Shown here: piece by piece, positions 1 to 6,755 of the stretch
Position numbering within the stretch: the stretch's first letter is position 1
Layout of the letters: each line of letters starts with the position of its first letter
Assembly (NCBI GenBank): GCA_964449175.1
Contig: CAYUYH010000011.1
Span: forward strand, 1-20,004
Direction of reading: 5' to 3'
Origin: CAYUYH01 sp964449175
GTDB lineage: Bacteria; Planctomycetota; Phycisphaerae; SM23-33
DNA length: 20,004 nt
Translations under genes and position numbers: made by a program
Notes under the pieces: model-generated
The model's database searches: none
What the model was told of the DNA's origin: nothing
The model's input: the letters and a program-made list of their open reading frames with translations, nothing else

Positions 1-243
1 GTGCCGGGGGCCCCCGCGGGGCCCCCCCGCCACCCCGGCCCCCGCGACGAGGCTGAGCGGTCGTATGAGACGATCACACTTGTCTATCCCAACACGCGAT
101 GGGCGGATCTCGCCCGCAAGCGACTGGCGGAAATCCGCGGCCAAGAAAGCGGACGACTGCCGAGAAAGGAACCTAGCCATGAAGCGCAACCTACTACTGA
201 TGGCCTTGTGCTGCGGGGCGATGGCGTGCTCGGCCTGGGCTGA
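1..243 (+). CDS. C-terminal fragment of a TPR/BamD-like protein (5' partial)
   Basis: The frame is open from base 1 to a TGA at 241-243, so the gene begins outside the window. Residues about 18-46 contain Tyr-Glu-Thr-Ile, Tyr-Pro-Asn-Thr, Trp-Ala and Ala-Arg-Lys-Arg-Leu. This matches the periodic A-x2-Y...YP-x-S/T-x-W/Y-A-x2-A-x3-L pattern of the last tetratricopeptide helix pair in BamD/YfgC-like outer-membrane assembly and tol-pal TPR proteins. The final 25 residues look less protein-like and overlap the next gene by 65 nt, which is long for a coupled pair, so a frameshift or assembly error near the contig edge is possible. The first 50 bases are extreme GC and are probably not informative. 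Function beyond a repeat protein cannot be assigned. Confidence 0.45.
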   Translation: MPGAPAGPPRHPGPRDEAERSYETITLVYPNTRWADLARKRLAEIRGQESGRLPRKEPSHEAQPTTDGLVLRGDGVLGLG

Positions 244-1348
244 GGAGGCTGTCCCCTCGAGCGTGCGCTTTGCGCTCAAGGTCGAAGGACAGGAGCAGGT
301 CCTGGCGCCGGGCAGCATGACGATCGTGCTGGACCCCAGGACGATCATCCCGGCCGCGGCAAAGGCGGCGAAGTTGGACCCCGCCGCATGTCGGATGGAA
401 TCGCGACTCGTTTCCATGAGTAAGTTGGCCGGCAGGCAGGTGTTCTTGCTCCAGGTAACGACACACCTGACGTCAGGCGACAACGCCCAGACAGAGGCCT
501 TCGCGGAGCAGGCCCTCGCGCACATCCGCAAGTACCTGCAAAACTGGGGCGACGGCGAGAAGGAGGCGCTGGAGCGGCGGCTGGATGTTCTGCGGGGCGA
601 GGCGGACAGATTGGCCGAGGAGATCACCGCCGACCAGCAGGCGGAGTTAGCCAGGGCGGTTGAGGACCGCGGCGCCGTGTCCGTCGAGGAGGTACTGGAG
701 CGCATGCAGCGGGCCAAGAGGAACATCCTGGACCTCCAGATGACACTCGAGGCCGACCGGGCGAGGCAGCAGGCGCTGGCCAGGCATCTGGGCCAGGCCC
801 GCGACGAGATGGAGGAGAGGATCGCCGGCGACCCGGCGATGCAAGAGCTGAAGAAGATCGTGGACCTGCGGGAGCAGGCGCTGGAGCGGGTGAAGAAACT
901 GGCAGATGCGGGCACGAGCACCCAGGGCGACATCGGGGCGGTCATGGAGAAGCTGGCCGAGGCCAAGCTCGCCATCTACCGCCGGCGCGAGGAGGCCGCC
1001 GGGCGTGGCAGCGGCGATATGATGGACAAGCTCCGGCAGGAGATGCTCGCGATCGAGGTGGACGCGGACAAGCACGAGCTGCTTATGAAGGCAGCCGCCG
1101 GAAGACTCGAGGACCTGGTCCGCAAGGCCAAGGAAGGACCGGTCGCTGGGGAGTGGTCCGTGGATCTTGCCCGACACAACCTGGACCGGCTGATGTCGGC
1201 TCATTCGCGCATTGCGAATGAGATCCTGGACCTGGAGATGGTCTTGCGGACGATGGGCGACGAGCCGATCCGCGTGACCTTGATGACAGACATCGCCGCC
1301 GGGGCAATGCCGTCTCCGCCGGCTGATGAAGACGACGAGGGACAGTGA
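179..1348 (+). CDS. Secreted coiled-coil protein of unknown function
   Basis: 389 residues. The start at 179 is chosen because AAAGGA lies 8 nt upstream and because it gives a clean signal peptide: MKRN, a hydrophobic core to about residue 19, and a likely cleavage after the Ala-Trp-Ala at 18-20. An upstream ATG at 65 in the same frame would bury this signal behind 38 charged residues. Residues about 100-360 are rich in Glu, Lys, Arg, Leu and Ala in heptad-like order and should form long alpha-helical coiled coils. The tail is acidic (Asp-Glu-Asp-Asp-Glu). No membrane helix follows the signal, so the product is probably periplasmic or exported. The coiled-coil style recalls periplasmic parts of polysaccharide-chain-length or efflux adaptor proteins, but no diagnostic motif is seen. 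The gene converges on the URO-D gene with 9 nt between stop codons. Confidence 0.75.
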   Translation: MKRNLLLMALCCGAMACSAWAEEAVPSSVRFALKVEGQEQVLAPGSMTIVLDPRTIIPAAAKAAKLDPAACRMESRLVSMSKLAGRQVFLLQVTTHLTSGDNAQTEAFAEQALAHIRKYLQNWGDGEKEALERRLDVLRGEADRLAEEITADQQAELARAVEDRGAVSVEEVLERMQRAKRNILDLQMTLEADRARQQALARHLGQARDEMEERIAGDPAMQELKKIVDLREQALERVKKLADAGTSTQGDIGAVMEKLAEAKLAIYRRREEAAGRGSGDMMDKLRQEMLAIEVDADKHELLMKAAAGRLEDLVRKAKEGPVAGEWSVDLARHNLDRLMSAHSRIANEILDLEMVLRTMGDEPIRVTLMTDIAAGAMPSPPADEDDEGQ

Positions 1349-1357
1349 TCCCGGCCG

Positions 1358-2413
1358 TCAGTAGCGGTAGTCAAGCACGGTGTCGCGCATGGCGAGGAAG
1401 TTGGCCAGCGGGACGGAGTTCTGGAGCTCGGCGCTGGAGCCGATCATGATCTTGCCCTCGGCCGCGTCGATGGTCGCACGGACGACATCGGCGACTTCCC
1501 GCGGCGAGCCGTGCGGGAGGAGCTGGGCAAGGTCGATCCCGCCGGTCATCCACAGATTCGGGTGGCGGCGGTGGATCTCGCCGACGTCCATGTTGGCGTT
1601 GATCTCGATGGGGTTCAGCCCGTCGATGCCGCATTCGACGAGCTGGTCGAGCAACGGCATCAGGTGCCCGTCGGAGTGGAACAGCACCTTCGCGCCCTTC
1701 GCGTGCCAGGCGGCGATCACGCGGGCCAGACGCGGGAAGTAGTGCTGCTCGAACCACGCCGGGCTCATGAACGGGCCTGTCTTGAAGGCGATGTCGTCGG
1801 CGAGGAAGACGGCCTCGACGCCGTGGTCGGCGGGCAGATGGGCGACCCACGCCTCGCTGACGATGGTATTCAGCTCCAGCAGCTCGTCGATGATGTCCGG
1901 GCAGTCGGCCAGGTAGTAGCTGAACTGCTCGAGGCCGACCTCGTGGTACAGGGGGCAGAGGTTCACGTTGCGGACCGAGGGGAAGTAGAAGACCTCGCCC
2001 AGCCGGCTGCGCACCTCGGCAACGTTGGCCAGCCATCTGTCGATGCGGGCCTGCTTGTCGGCGGTCCAGGCGGGGTCGTAGCCATCGAGCAGCTTGCGCT
2101 TGGCGGCGGCGTAGGCGTCGGAGCTTTCGTAGCTGTGGTGCTCGGCCCAACTGGTCCAGCGGAAGTCCTTGAACTCGCGGCCGTCGGGCAGCTTTCCGGC
2201 GGCCTCGGCCTTCGGCAGACGGACGCCCTGCCGCGTGGCGTCGATCGCGGGGGCGTAGGCCGCGAAGACAACCTCCGGGGCGTTCTCCACGGTCAGCGTC
2301 TTGGCGGTGAAGTGGTTGATGACGGCATCGTTGCGGAGCAGGTCGAACAGCGGCGGGCGGTCCGGCAGCCGCCCGTTGATTACGTCACGAACACGATGGA
2401 TGGAGCCTTCCAT
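1358..2413 (-). CDS. Uroporphyrinogen decarboxylase (URO-D) family protein, probably not HemE
   Basis: 351 residues with a URO-D/methyltransferase-type barrel. Recognisable blocks are the N-terminal helix with Gly-Arg-Leu-Pro-Asp-Arg-Pro-Pro, a central Asp-Asp-Ile-Ala-Phe-Lys-Thr-Gly-Pro-Phe-Met-Ser-Pro, then His-Ser-Asp-Gly-His and Gly-Ile-Asp-Gly-Leu-Asn-Pro-Ile-Glu. These fit the divergent URO-D-like proteins (COG0407, MtaA/CmuA-like side of the family) that occur in many copies in Planctomycetota and related phyla, often of unknown substrate. The extended Arg-rich N-terminal loop of true HemE is not seen, so a haem role is not claimed. The ATG at 2413 is chosen because the upstream in-frame extension (to 3076) crosses a repeat and runs antisense to the glycosyltransferase; GGAGGG sits about 12 nt upstream. 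A palindromic repeat lies 31 nt before the start. Confidence 0.82.
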   Translation of the reverse strand: MEGSIHRVRDVINGRLPDRPPLFDLLRNDAVINHFTAKTLTVENAPEVVFAAYAPAIDATRQGVRLPKAEAAGKLPDGREFKDFRWTSWAEHHSYESSDAYAAAKRKLLDGYDPAWTADKQARIDRWLANVAEVRSRLGEVFYFPSVRNVNLCPLYHEVGLEQFSYYLADCPDIIDELLELNTIVSEAWVAHLPADHGVEAVFLADDIAFKTGPFMSPAWFEQHYFPRLARVIAAWHAKGAKVLFHSDGHLMPLLDQLVECGIDGLNPIEINANMDVGEIHRRHPNLWMTGGIDLAQLLPHGSPREVADVVRATIDAAEGKIMIGSSAELQNSVPLANFLAMRDTVLDYRY

Positions 2414-2443
2414 GGGCGGGTCGTGCCCTCCGGCGCCAGAATG

Positions 2444-2497
2444 TTCCGCGTGCAACCCGCCTGCGGCGGGCCTACGGCGAGTTGCACGCCCTACAAC
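2444..2497 (-). repeat. Palindromic interspersed repeat, copy A
   Basis: 54 bp sharing a 15-bp left end (TTCCGCGTGCAACCC) and a 26-bp right end beginning CTACGGCGAGTTGCACG with the copy at 17566-17652. The ends form an imperfect inverted repeat (CGTGCAACCCG against CGAGTTGCACG) and the centre is a perfect small hairpin, CCCGCC-TGC-GGCGGG. It lies immediately upstream of the URO-D gene in the same orientation relative to that gene as copy B has to the sigma-factor gene. Short, hairpin-forming, non-coding and dispersed, it behaves like a REP or MITE-type element. Confidence 0.8.
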
Positions 2498-2540
2498 CAC
2501 AGGCCCGCGCCGGCCGCGGGCCAAAGGGCGGCATTGTAGC

Positions 2541-2558
2541 CCCGCGCGCCGACGCGGG
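2541..2558. repeat. GC-rich hairpin (CCCGCG / CGCGGG) next to copy A
   Basis: A perfect 6-bp inverted repeat with a 6-nt loop, flanked by TTGTAGC on the left and GCAACGCC on the right. Its wording (TTGTAG...GCAAC) resembles the outer ends of repeat copy A 45 bp away, so it may be a diverged relative or neighbouring element. No T-run follows on either strand, so it is not a convincing terminator. Confidence 0.35.
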
Positions 2559-2605
2559 CAACGCCCTGTCCGTCCCCGGCCGGTCGGCGCCGTGGCCAAA
2601 GACAC

Positions 2606-2634
2606 TTGGCACGCCCCGGCCCGCCCGCTACGAT
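2606..2634 (+). promoter_or_regulatory. Sigma-70-type promoter for the GT2 gene, leaderless geometry
   Basis: TTGGCA (2606-2611), 17-bp spacer, TACGAT (2629-2634). The next 7 nt lead directly to the ATG at 2642, so transcription would begin at or next to the start codon. No Shine-Dalgarno sequence precedes that ATG, which agrees with a leaderless mRNA. Confidence 0.5.
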
Positions 2635-2641
2635 GCCGGCC

Positions 2642-3571
2642 ATGAACGACAAGTCCCCATCCGTCGCGGTGCTGATCCCCTGCTACAACGAGGAGGCCAC
2701 CATCGGCAAGGTGATCGACGACTTCCGCGCCCAGTTGCCCGAGGCGAGGATCGTCGTCTTCGACAACAACTCGACCGACCGCACGGCCGAGATGGCCCGC
2801 TCCGGCGGCGCGGAGGTGGTCGTCGAGCCGCGGCAGGGCAAGGGGTACGTGGTGGAGACCATGTTCGACGCGGTACGGGCGGACGTCTGCATCATGGTCG
2901 ACGGCGACGACACGTATCCGGCTGAGCTGGTCGGCAAGCTGCTGGAGCCGGTGCTGAACGGCTCGGCCGACATGGTCGTCGGCGCTCGGCGGGCGGAGAA
3001 CATGGATTCGGCGTTCCGTCCGTTCCACGCGGCCGGCAACAGCCTTGTCCGCGGGCTGATCAACAGGATATTCCACGCCCAGTTGACGGACATCCTCTCG
3101 GGGTACCGCGCGTTCAATCGCAAGGTCGCTCGGACCGTGCCGGTGGTGTCGGCCGGCTTTGAGATCGAGACGGAGCTGACCGTCCAGGCGCTATACCACC
3201 GCCTGGCCGTGATGGAAGTGCCCGTGCCCTACCGCGGGCGGCCCGCCGGCAGCAGCTCCAAGCTGCGGACCTTCCGCGACGGGTCACGGGTGCTGTGGAA
3301 GATCTTCAGCCTGTTCAGGGCGCTGAAGCCGCTGACGTTCTTCGGCGGGATCGCCCTGGTGCTGATGGCGCTGGGCATATTGGCCGGCATCCCGCCGGTG
3401 ACGGAGTATTTCACCAACGAGGGGCACTACGTCACACACGTGCCGCTGGCGATACTGGCGACGGGGCTGGTGCTGCTGTCGGTATCGTTCGCGTTTCTGG
3501 GGCTGATGCTGCACGCGGTCAACTGGCGGTTCAAGGAGCTGCACAACGTGGTGACGCGCGGGCGCGGCTAG
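2642..3571 (+). CDS. Family 2 glycosyltransferase with two C-terminal membrane helices (dolichol/polyprenyl-phosphate sugar synthase-like)
   Basis: 309 residues. The N-terminal GT-A domain shows Val-Ala-Val-Leu-Ile-Pro-Cys-Tyr-Asn-Glu-Glu (8-18), Asp-Asn-Asn-Ser-Thr-Asp-Arg-Thr (41-48), Gly-Lys-Gly (66-68) and the nucleotide-sugar/metal motif Asp-Gly-Asp-Asp (87-90), followed by Ser-Gly-Tyr-Arg-Ala-Phe (153-158). All are typical of DPM1/DPG-synthase-like GT2 enzymes that move a sugar from a nucleotide to a polyprenyl phosphate. Two hydrophobic helices at about 232-250 and 266-290 anchor it in the inner membrane with the active site in the cytoplasm. The ATG at 2642 is preferred over that at 2633 because the latter overlaps the predicted -10 box. 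The gene stands alone and converges on the acyltransferase. The sugar specificity cannot be read from the sequence. Confidence 0.88.
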   Translation: MNDKSPSVAVLIPCYNEEATIGKVIDDFRAQLPEARIVVFDNNSTDRTAEMARSGGAEVVVEPRQGKGYVVETMFDAVRADVCIMVDGDDTYPAELVGKLLEPVLNGSADMVVGARRAENMDSAFRPFHAAGNSLVRGLINRIFHAQLTDILSGYRAFNRKVARTVPVVSAGFEIETELTVQALYHRLAVMEVPVPYRGRPAGSSSKLRTFRDGSRVLWKIFSLFRALKPLTFFGGIALVLMALGILAGIPPVTEYFTNEGHYVTHVPLAILATGLVLLSVSFAFLGLMLHAVNWRFKELHNVVTRGRG

Positions 3572-3592
3572 TCCCGCCGGCCGGAAACGAAA

Positions 3593-3614
3593 ACACGGCC
3601 CGAATGAGCCGTGT
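3593..3614 (-). terminator. Intrinsic terminator between convergent genes
   Basis: ACACGGC and GCCGTGT form a perfect 7-bp stem with an 8-nt loop. On the minus strand the stem is followed by TTTTCGTTT, so it should end the acyltransferase transcript. On the plus strand it lies 21 nt after the glycosyltransferase stop and may act in both directions, although no T-run follows on that side. Confidence 0.65.
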
Positions 3615-3641
3615 CGGGAATCTCGCGGATTGGGGCTTGTC

Positions 3642-4574
3642 TCAGTCGGCCATCGCAAGGATCTCGCTAGCCACGGCCTGTTCGAACACCTCCTCGCCCC
3701 AATGGTCTCGGATGGCGTCCAGCTCCTCGTCGCTGCAGTGGGCGAGGAAGCCGCTGTCGCGGACGAACAGATCGCGCAGCGAGGCTGGGTCCTTGAAAAG
3801 CCCCTTGGCCATGATCTCCCAGCCGTCCACCATGGTGCGGTAGGGGTTCTGGTCGACGTAGTAGTTCACGAGGAACGCGTTGTCCTCGTCGTCGTCCTCA
3901 TTCGCGCTGGCCACTCGCTTGCCGACGGCATCCTTGCTGAGGCGGACGAGGACGACCGGGTCGTCGAAGTCCTTGGAGTAGCTGCGCACGTCGCTGACGG
4001 GCTCGAACGCCAGCAGCGAGTAGAAGCGCACGTGGCCTGGGCTGACGGCGCCGAGGAAGTCGGTGTAGCCTTCCGCCATCGCGTGGGCGAACGCACAGCG
4101 CATCAGCTCGGTCATCAGCGGCGTGTTGCGGTACTTTTCAGCCATTACCCAGTTGGTGCCCTCGCATATCCTCCGGCCTTCGGCGCGGAGCTTGTCGATC
4201 TCATCCCGGAACGCCTTGTCGGCGGGTACGCCAAACTCCGGCGTATCCGGTACGACGCTGAGGACGCCGGCGATCTCGCCGTCGCCCCATGCGACGAAGG
4301 TCGCGGCTTCGGGCAGCGCCTCGAAGCATCGGATTCTCATGCCGCACTCGGCCGGCTGGATGTAGCCCATGTCAACGAACGAGTCATGCACCAGGGAGAA
4401 GGCGGTGCGAAGATCCCCCAGGCTGGTCGCCCTGGCGATGCTCGTGCCGGGCGGGTAGCTTCCGAAGAACCCTGCTCGCTTGAGCAGGGCCATACGCCGG
4501 CTCTGGCGACGCGACGGTGTGTCAGCTCCGCCGCCGGTCGGCTCTCTCCAGCAAGCTGAACTCGTGCTGCTCAT
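3642..4574 (-). CDS. FeeM/GNAT-like N-acyltransferase, exosortase-associated type
   Basis: 310 residues. The core at about 50-215 fits the N-acyl amino acid synthase (FeeM) branch of the GNAT fold: a Leu-Val-His-Asp-Ser-Phe-Val-Asp-Met-Gly-Tyr-Ile segment (61-72), Ala-Gly-Val-Leu-Ser-Val-Val-Pro-Asp (102-110), Glu-Ile-Asp-Lys-Leu-Arg-Ala-Glu-Gly-Arg (125-134), and Val-Ser-Pro-Gly-His-Val-Arg-Phe-Tyr (177-185). This order also matches acyltransferases that co-occur with PEP-CTERM/exosortase systems. It probably moves a fatty acyl group to an amine, but the acceptor is unknown. The ATG at 4574 is supported by GGGAGGAG 5 nt upstream; earlier in-frame ATGs lack this. A sigma-70-type promoter and a downstream terminator make it monocistronic. 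The C-terminal 95 residues, beyond the GNAT core and acidic (Glu-Asp-Asp-Asp-Glu-Asp), are unassigned. Confidence 0.72.
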   Translation of the reverse strand: MSSTSSACWREPTGGGADTPSRRQSRRMALLKRAGFFGSYPPGTSIARATSLGDLRTAFSLVHDSFVDMGYIQPAECGMRIRCFEALPEAATFVAWGDGEIAGVLSVVPDTPEFGVPADKAFRDEIDKLRAEGRRICEGTNWVMAEKYRNTPLMTELMRCAFAHAMAEGYTDFLGAVSPGHVRFYSLLAFEPVSDVRSYSKDFDDPVVLVRLSKDAVGKRVASANEDDDEDNAFLVNYYVDQNPYRTMVDGWEIMAKGLFKDPASLRDLFVRDSGFLAHCSDEELDAIRDHWGEEVFEQAVASEILAMAD

Positions 4575-4624
4575 CTCGGCTCCTCCCGATTCCATAATCT
4601 CGGCAATGCCCCTGCTACAGCTGA

Positions 4625-4653
4625 AGCATAAGATTCCGCCCGCCCGACTGCAA
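4625..4653 (-). promoter_or_regulatory. Sigma-70-type promoter of the acyltransferase gene
   Basis: Read on the minus strand: TTGCAG (4653-4648), 17-bp spacer, TATGCT (4630-4625). Transcription would start near 4618, leaving a leader of about 43 nt that contains the strong Shine-Dalgarno sequence. Confidence 0.5.
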
Positions 4654-4791
4654 ATGGGGGGATACAAGGAATGCTGGTAATTCAGGCTGGTTCCGAGGCC
4701 ACCTCAGCCTCCATCCACGGGGTGCTGAGCATCGCAAGAATCTACTGCCAGCCCCCCGAGCGTGCAAGCAATATTATCGGACCTGGCCAAC

Positions 4792-4848
4792 AAAAAAAAC
4801 CTGCCCCGCCCGGACGGTCCAGGAAGGACCGCCGTCGGCCGGTGGCTG
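4792..4848 (-). terminator. Rho-independent terminator after the first PEP-CTERM gene
   Basis: On the minus strand GGTCC-TTCCT-GGACC (4830-4816) caps a longer, bulged GC-rich stem reaching to about 4848, and the stem base is followed after a few nt by eight T residues (4799-4792). It ends transcripts coming from the PEP-CTERM genes. Confidence 0.7.
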
Positions 4849-4922
4849 CGCGCAAGATCCCCGCGCACGGACAGATAGGTGCATGGCAGTCGGAAGTCCG
4901 CTCTCCCTCCTGGCGTGTCGCC

Positions 4923-5765
4923 CTACTTGCGGGCGAGCCGCTTGCGGAGATACCCGCCCAGGCCAGCCAGGCCCGCTGCGACGCAGACCGCTGAGATCGG
5001 CTCGGGGATCGGCGGCGGGATCTCGCCGGGCTGCTGCTCCCAGGAGGTGCCATACAGGAACCAGACATTGGTTATGTCCCTGCACGGCTTGAAGTTACAC
5101 GGCAGCCCACAGAAGGTGAAGACCACCTCGTGCTTGATGATCGGCTCTTGACCCGTGACGTCGGGGTTGTTGCCGGTGTTGGGGTCGTCGCCGGCACTGG
5201 TGATGCCGTAGTTCGAACCGTCGGGGCTGGCGGGCTTGTCCAGGTCGATCTGGGGCGGGAAGAGATCATGCGGCCCGAACAGGTCGATGCCCACGCCGCT
5301 GATCCCGTAGGCGGCGTCGCCCGGCGCGCCCTCCAGGCCGGACTTGAAGGCGAATTCCCCGCCCACGACGTTTGGGGCGAGAGGCGCATGAGGCTGGGAG
5401 GGATTGGCGGCCTCGGGGAACAGGACCTCGCTGCCGTCAGGCACGATGGCACTATAGGGCGTCATCGGGACCGAGCCGGCAACGTCGAAGAACACGGCGC
5501 TGAGCAGCTCGACCTGGAACATCACGTCCCCGGCGAAGGTGTTGCTCAGGCGGACCTTCATCTTGCCCCTGCGAACCCTGCTGAAGGAGACCTGGGCGGC
5601 CAGATCGTGGTCCGTGCCGTCGCCGTCGGTCCACGTCCCGCTGTAGGTCCAGACGCTTCCCCCGGCGTTCTGTGCCTCGAACGCCGGATACTGCGTACCC
5701 TCCGCGCCCACGGCTGCCAGCAGCAGCGTGCCCAGTACTGCCAGGGCTGTCAGATCTCGCTTCAT
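4923..5765 (-). CDS. PEP-CTERM exosortase-dependent surface protein
   Basis: 280 residues. It starts MKRDLT with a hydrophobic signal peptide to about residue 20. It ends with a sorting tail: Pro-Glu-Pro at 254-256, a hydrophobic stretch rich in Ala, Gly and Leu, then Leu-Arg-Lys-Arg-Leu-Ala-Arg-Lys. Exosortases recognise such tails and cleave near the PEP, so the mature protein should be exported and processed at the envelope. The middle is beta-rich with Val-Phe-Phe-Asp-Val-Ala-Gly near residue 91, which resembles the globular exosortase-dependent families that carry a central FFD motif; this is a tentative match. Three Cys residues lie in the last third (Phe-Cys-Gly, Pro-Cys-Asn, Pro-Cys-Arg), possibly disulfides. 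The ATG at 5765 follows AGAGAGG. It is 49 nt downstream of the next PEP-CTERM gene and probably in its operon. Confidence 0.85.
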   Translation of the reverse strand: MKRDLTALAVLGTLLLAAVGAEGTQYPAFEAQNAGGSVWTYSGTWTDGDGTDHDLAAQVSFSRVRRGKMKVRLSNTFAGDVMFQVELLSAVFFDVAGSVPMTPYSAIVPDGSEVLFPEAANPSQPHAPLAPNVVGGEFAFKSGLEGAPGDAAYGISGVGIDLFGPHDLFPPQIDLDKPASPDGSNYGITSAGDDPNTGNNPDVTGQEPIIKHEVVFTFCGLPCNFKPCRDITNVWFLYGTSWEQQPGEIPPPIPEPISAVCVAAGLAGLGGYLRKRLARK

Positions 5766-5814
5766 AGCCCGGCCTCTCTGCCCGTGCTCGGCGCCAGGTC
5801 GTCGTGCCGCCCTA

Positions 5815-6570
5815 TCAGCCGGCCGATGCAAACCGCCTGCGAAGATAGCCGCCAACTCCGCCCAGGCCGAGGGCGAGCGTAATCATGCTCATCGGCTCCG
5901 GCACGCTCGGCGGCGGCGGTGGCGGCGGAGGCGAATAGGTCGGCAGCATCACCAACTGGTCTTGTGCCCTGTCGCTCACCAAGGCCACGAACGTGGGCAG
6001 CGGCCCGTCGTAGCTGGACGAGGTGGCGAGGTACATGTTCGCCTTCGCCGTGTTCACGCTGCTGGCCTGGAAGTTGCCGGCTGTCACGTCCCAGACGCCT
6101 TCGGACTCGTTGACGATCTCCCAGACGGCCGCCTGGAACGCGGCTGCGTCCACGTGTGTGGTCGTCCCGGTCGCATAGTGCATTCCGTACAGCCGTTGCA
6201 GCGCGAGGCGCTCGGTCTCGTTGATCTTGCCGTCGGAATAGACGTCCGGCGTGGGCCCCTCGGTCGGGTCCACCACCTCCCAAGTGTAAGTTCTGCCCTT
6301 ATACACGGGGTTGCCTATGTCTATGCACATTGCGTGAAACACGTCGCCTACGCCGCCAAGCTCCGTATACGTCGTGCCTGCCTTGATCTTGAAGTTGTAC
6401 ACGCCCGCCCACGTGGTCAGCTTCAGCCGCGGGTCGGTCGAGTAGTCCTTAATCACGATCTGCTTGCCCGGATTCGTTCCTGTATACTTGGCCGTGACAT
6501 AGTACGTCGCCGCATCCGCGTTCGCGGCCAGCACAAGCGCCGCGAGCGCCACAACCACCAGCTTGTACAT
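5815..6570 (-). CDS. PEP-CTERM surface protein with Cys-Gln thioester-domain motifs
   Basis: 251 residues. Signal peptide 1-20 (MYKL, hydrophobic core, cut near Ala-Asp-Ala). The core holds Met-Cys-Ile-Asp at 81-84 and, 64 residues later, Phe-Gln-Ala-Ala-Val-Trp-Glu-Ile at 145-152. These are the Cys-bearing and Gln-bearing signatures of surface thioester domains (TQXA/TED-type), in which Cys82 and Gln146 would form an internal thioester able to bind host or matrix amines. A Pro-rich linker (eight Pro in a row) leads to the PEP-CTERM tail: Pro-Glu-Pro at 224-226, Gly/Leu-rich helix, Leu-Arg-Arg-Arg-Phe. The ATG at 6570 follows GGAGG with a 5-6 nt spacer. It is first of a likely two-gene operon. 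The thioester is inferred from motif order only. Confidence 0.82.
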   Translation of the reverse strand: MYKLVVVALAALVLAANADAATYYVTAKYTGTNPGKQIVIKDYSTDPRLKLTTWAGVYNFKIKAGTTYTELGGVGDVFHAMCIDIGNPVYKGRTYTWEVVDPTEGPTPDVYSDGKINETERLALQRLYGMHYATGTTTHVDAAAFQAAVWEIVNESEGVWDVTAGNFQASSVNTAKANMYLATSSSYDGPLPTFVALVSDRAQDQLVMLPTYSPPPPPPPPSVPEPMSMITLALGLGGVGGYLRRRFASAG

Positions 6571-6646
6571 CACTACCTCCGTCTGCACTGCTTGCCCCGG
6601 AGCACACACCTTCCCTCACTCCGACGCAACCCTCCAGTCGCCACGT

Positions 6647-6681
6647 GCGCCCGGGCCGGCTACTGCCGCCAGTCCGGGCGC
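6647..6681 (-). promoter_or_regulatory. Stable stem-loop in the leader of the thioester-type PEP-CTERM gene
   Basis: GCGCCCGG (6647-6654) and CCGGGCGC (6674-6681) form a perfect 8-bp stem enclosing 19 nt that can themselves pair (CTGGC with GCCGG). It lies 77-111 nt upstream of the start codon, in the likely 5' leader. Its role is unknown. Confidence 0.35.
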
Positions 6682-6687
6682 CGCTTC

Positions 6688-6718
6688 CATGTGGCGCACA
6701 TCGTACGTCATGTGGCGC
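6688..6718. promoter_or_regulatory. Paired CATGTGGCGC boxes spaced two helical turns apart
   Basis: CATGTGGCGC occurs at 6688-6697 and again at 6709-6718, 21 bp apart start to start, so both boxes face the same side of the helix. ATGTG and CACAT within the segment also form an inverted repeat. Placed about 120-150 bp before a PEP-CTERM gene, it could be an operator for a dimeric activator. No known regulator site is recognised. Confidence 0.35.
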
Positions 6719-6755
6719 CGCGCCCTCTCGGCCACGGCCGCCACGCTATGTTATC

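Larger units (their letters stand above)
4575..4922. other. 348-bp intergenic region: terminator plus acyltransferase promoter
   Basis: This gap separates two minus-strand genes. Its right part carries the terminator of the first PEP-CTERM gene, and its left part the promoter and Shine-Dalgarno sequence of the acyltransferase. The middle (about 4660-4790) is locally AT-richer, including ATATTAT at 4772-4778. I see no convincing gene there; frames crossing it have no family-like sequence. Confidence 0.6.

Noticed and set aside
1358..2413. Calling the URO-D family gene hemE
   Set aside because: Only the general fold blocks match; HemE-specific N-terminal features are not seen and the gene is not near other haem genes.
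2414..3076. N-terminal extension of the URO-D gene to 572 residues
   Set aside because: The added 221 residues cross repeat copy A and the antisense strand of the glycosyltransferase; family homology begins at the ATG at 2413.
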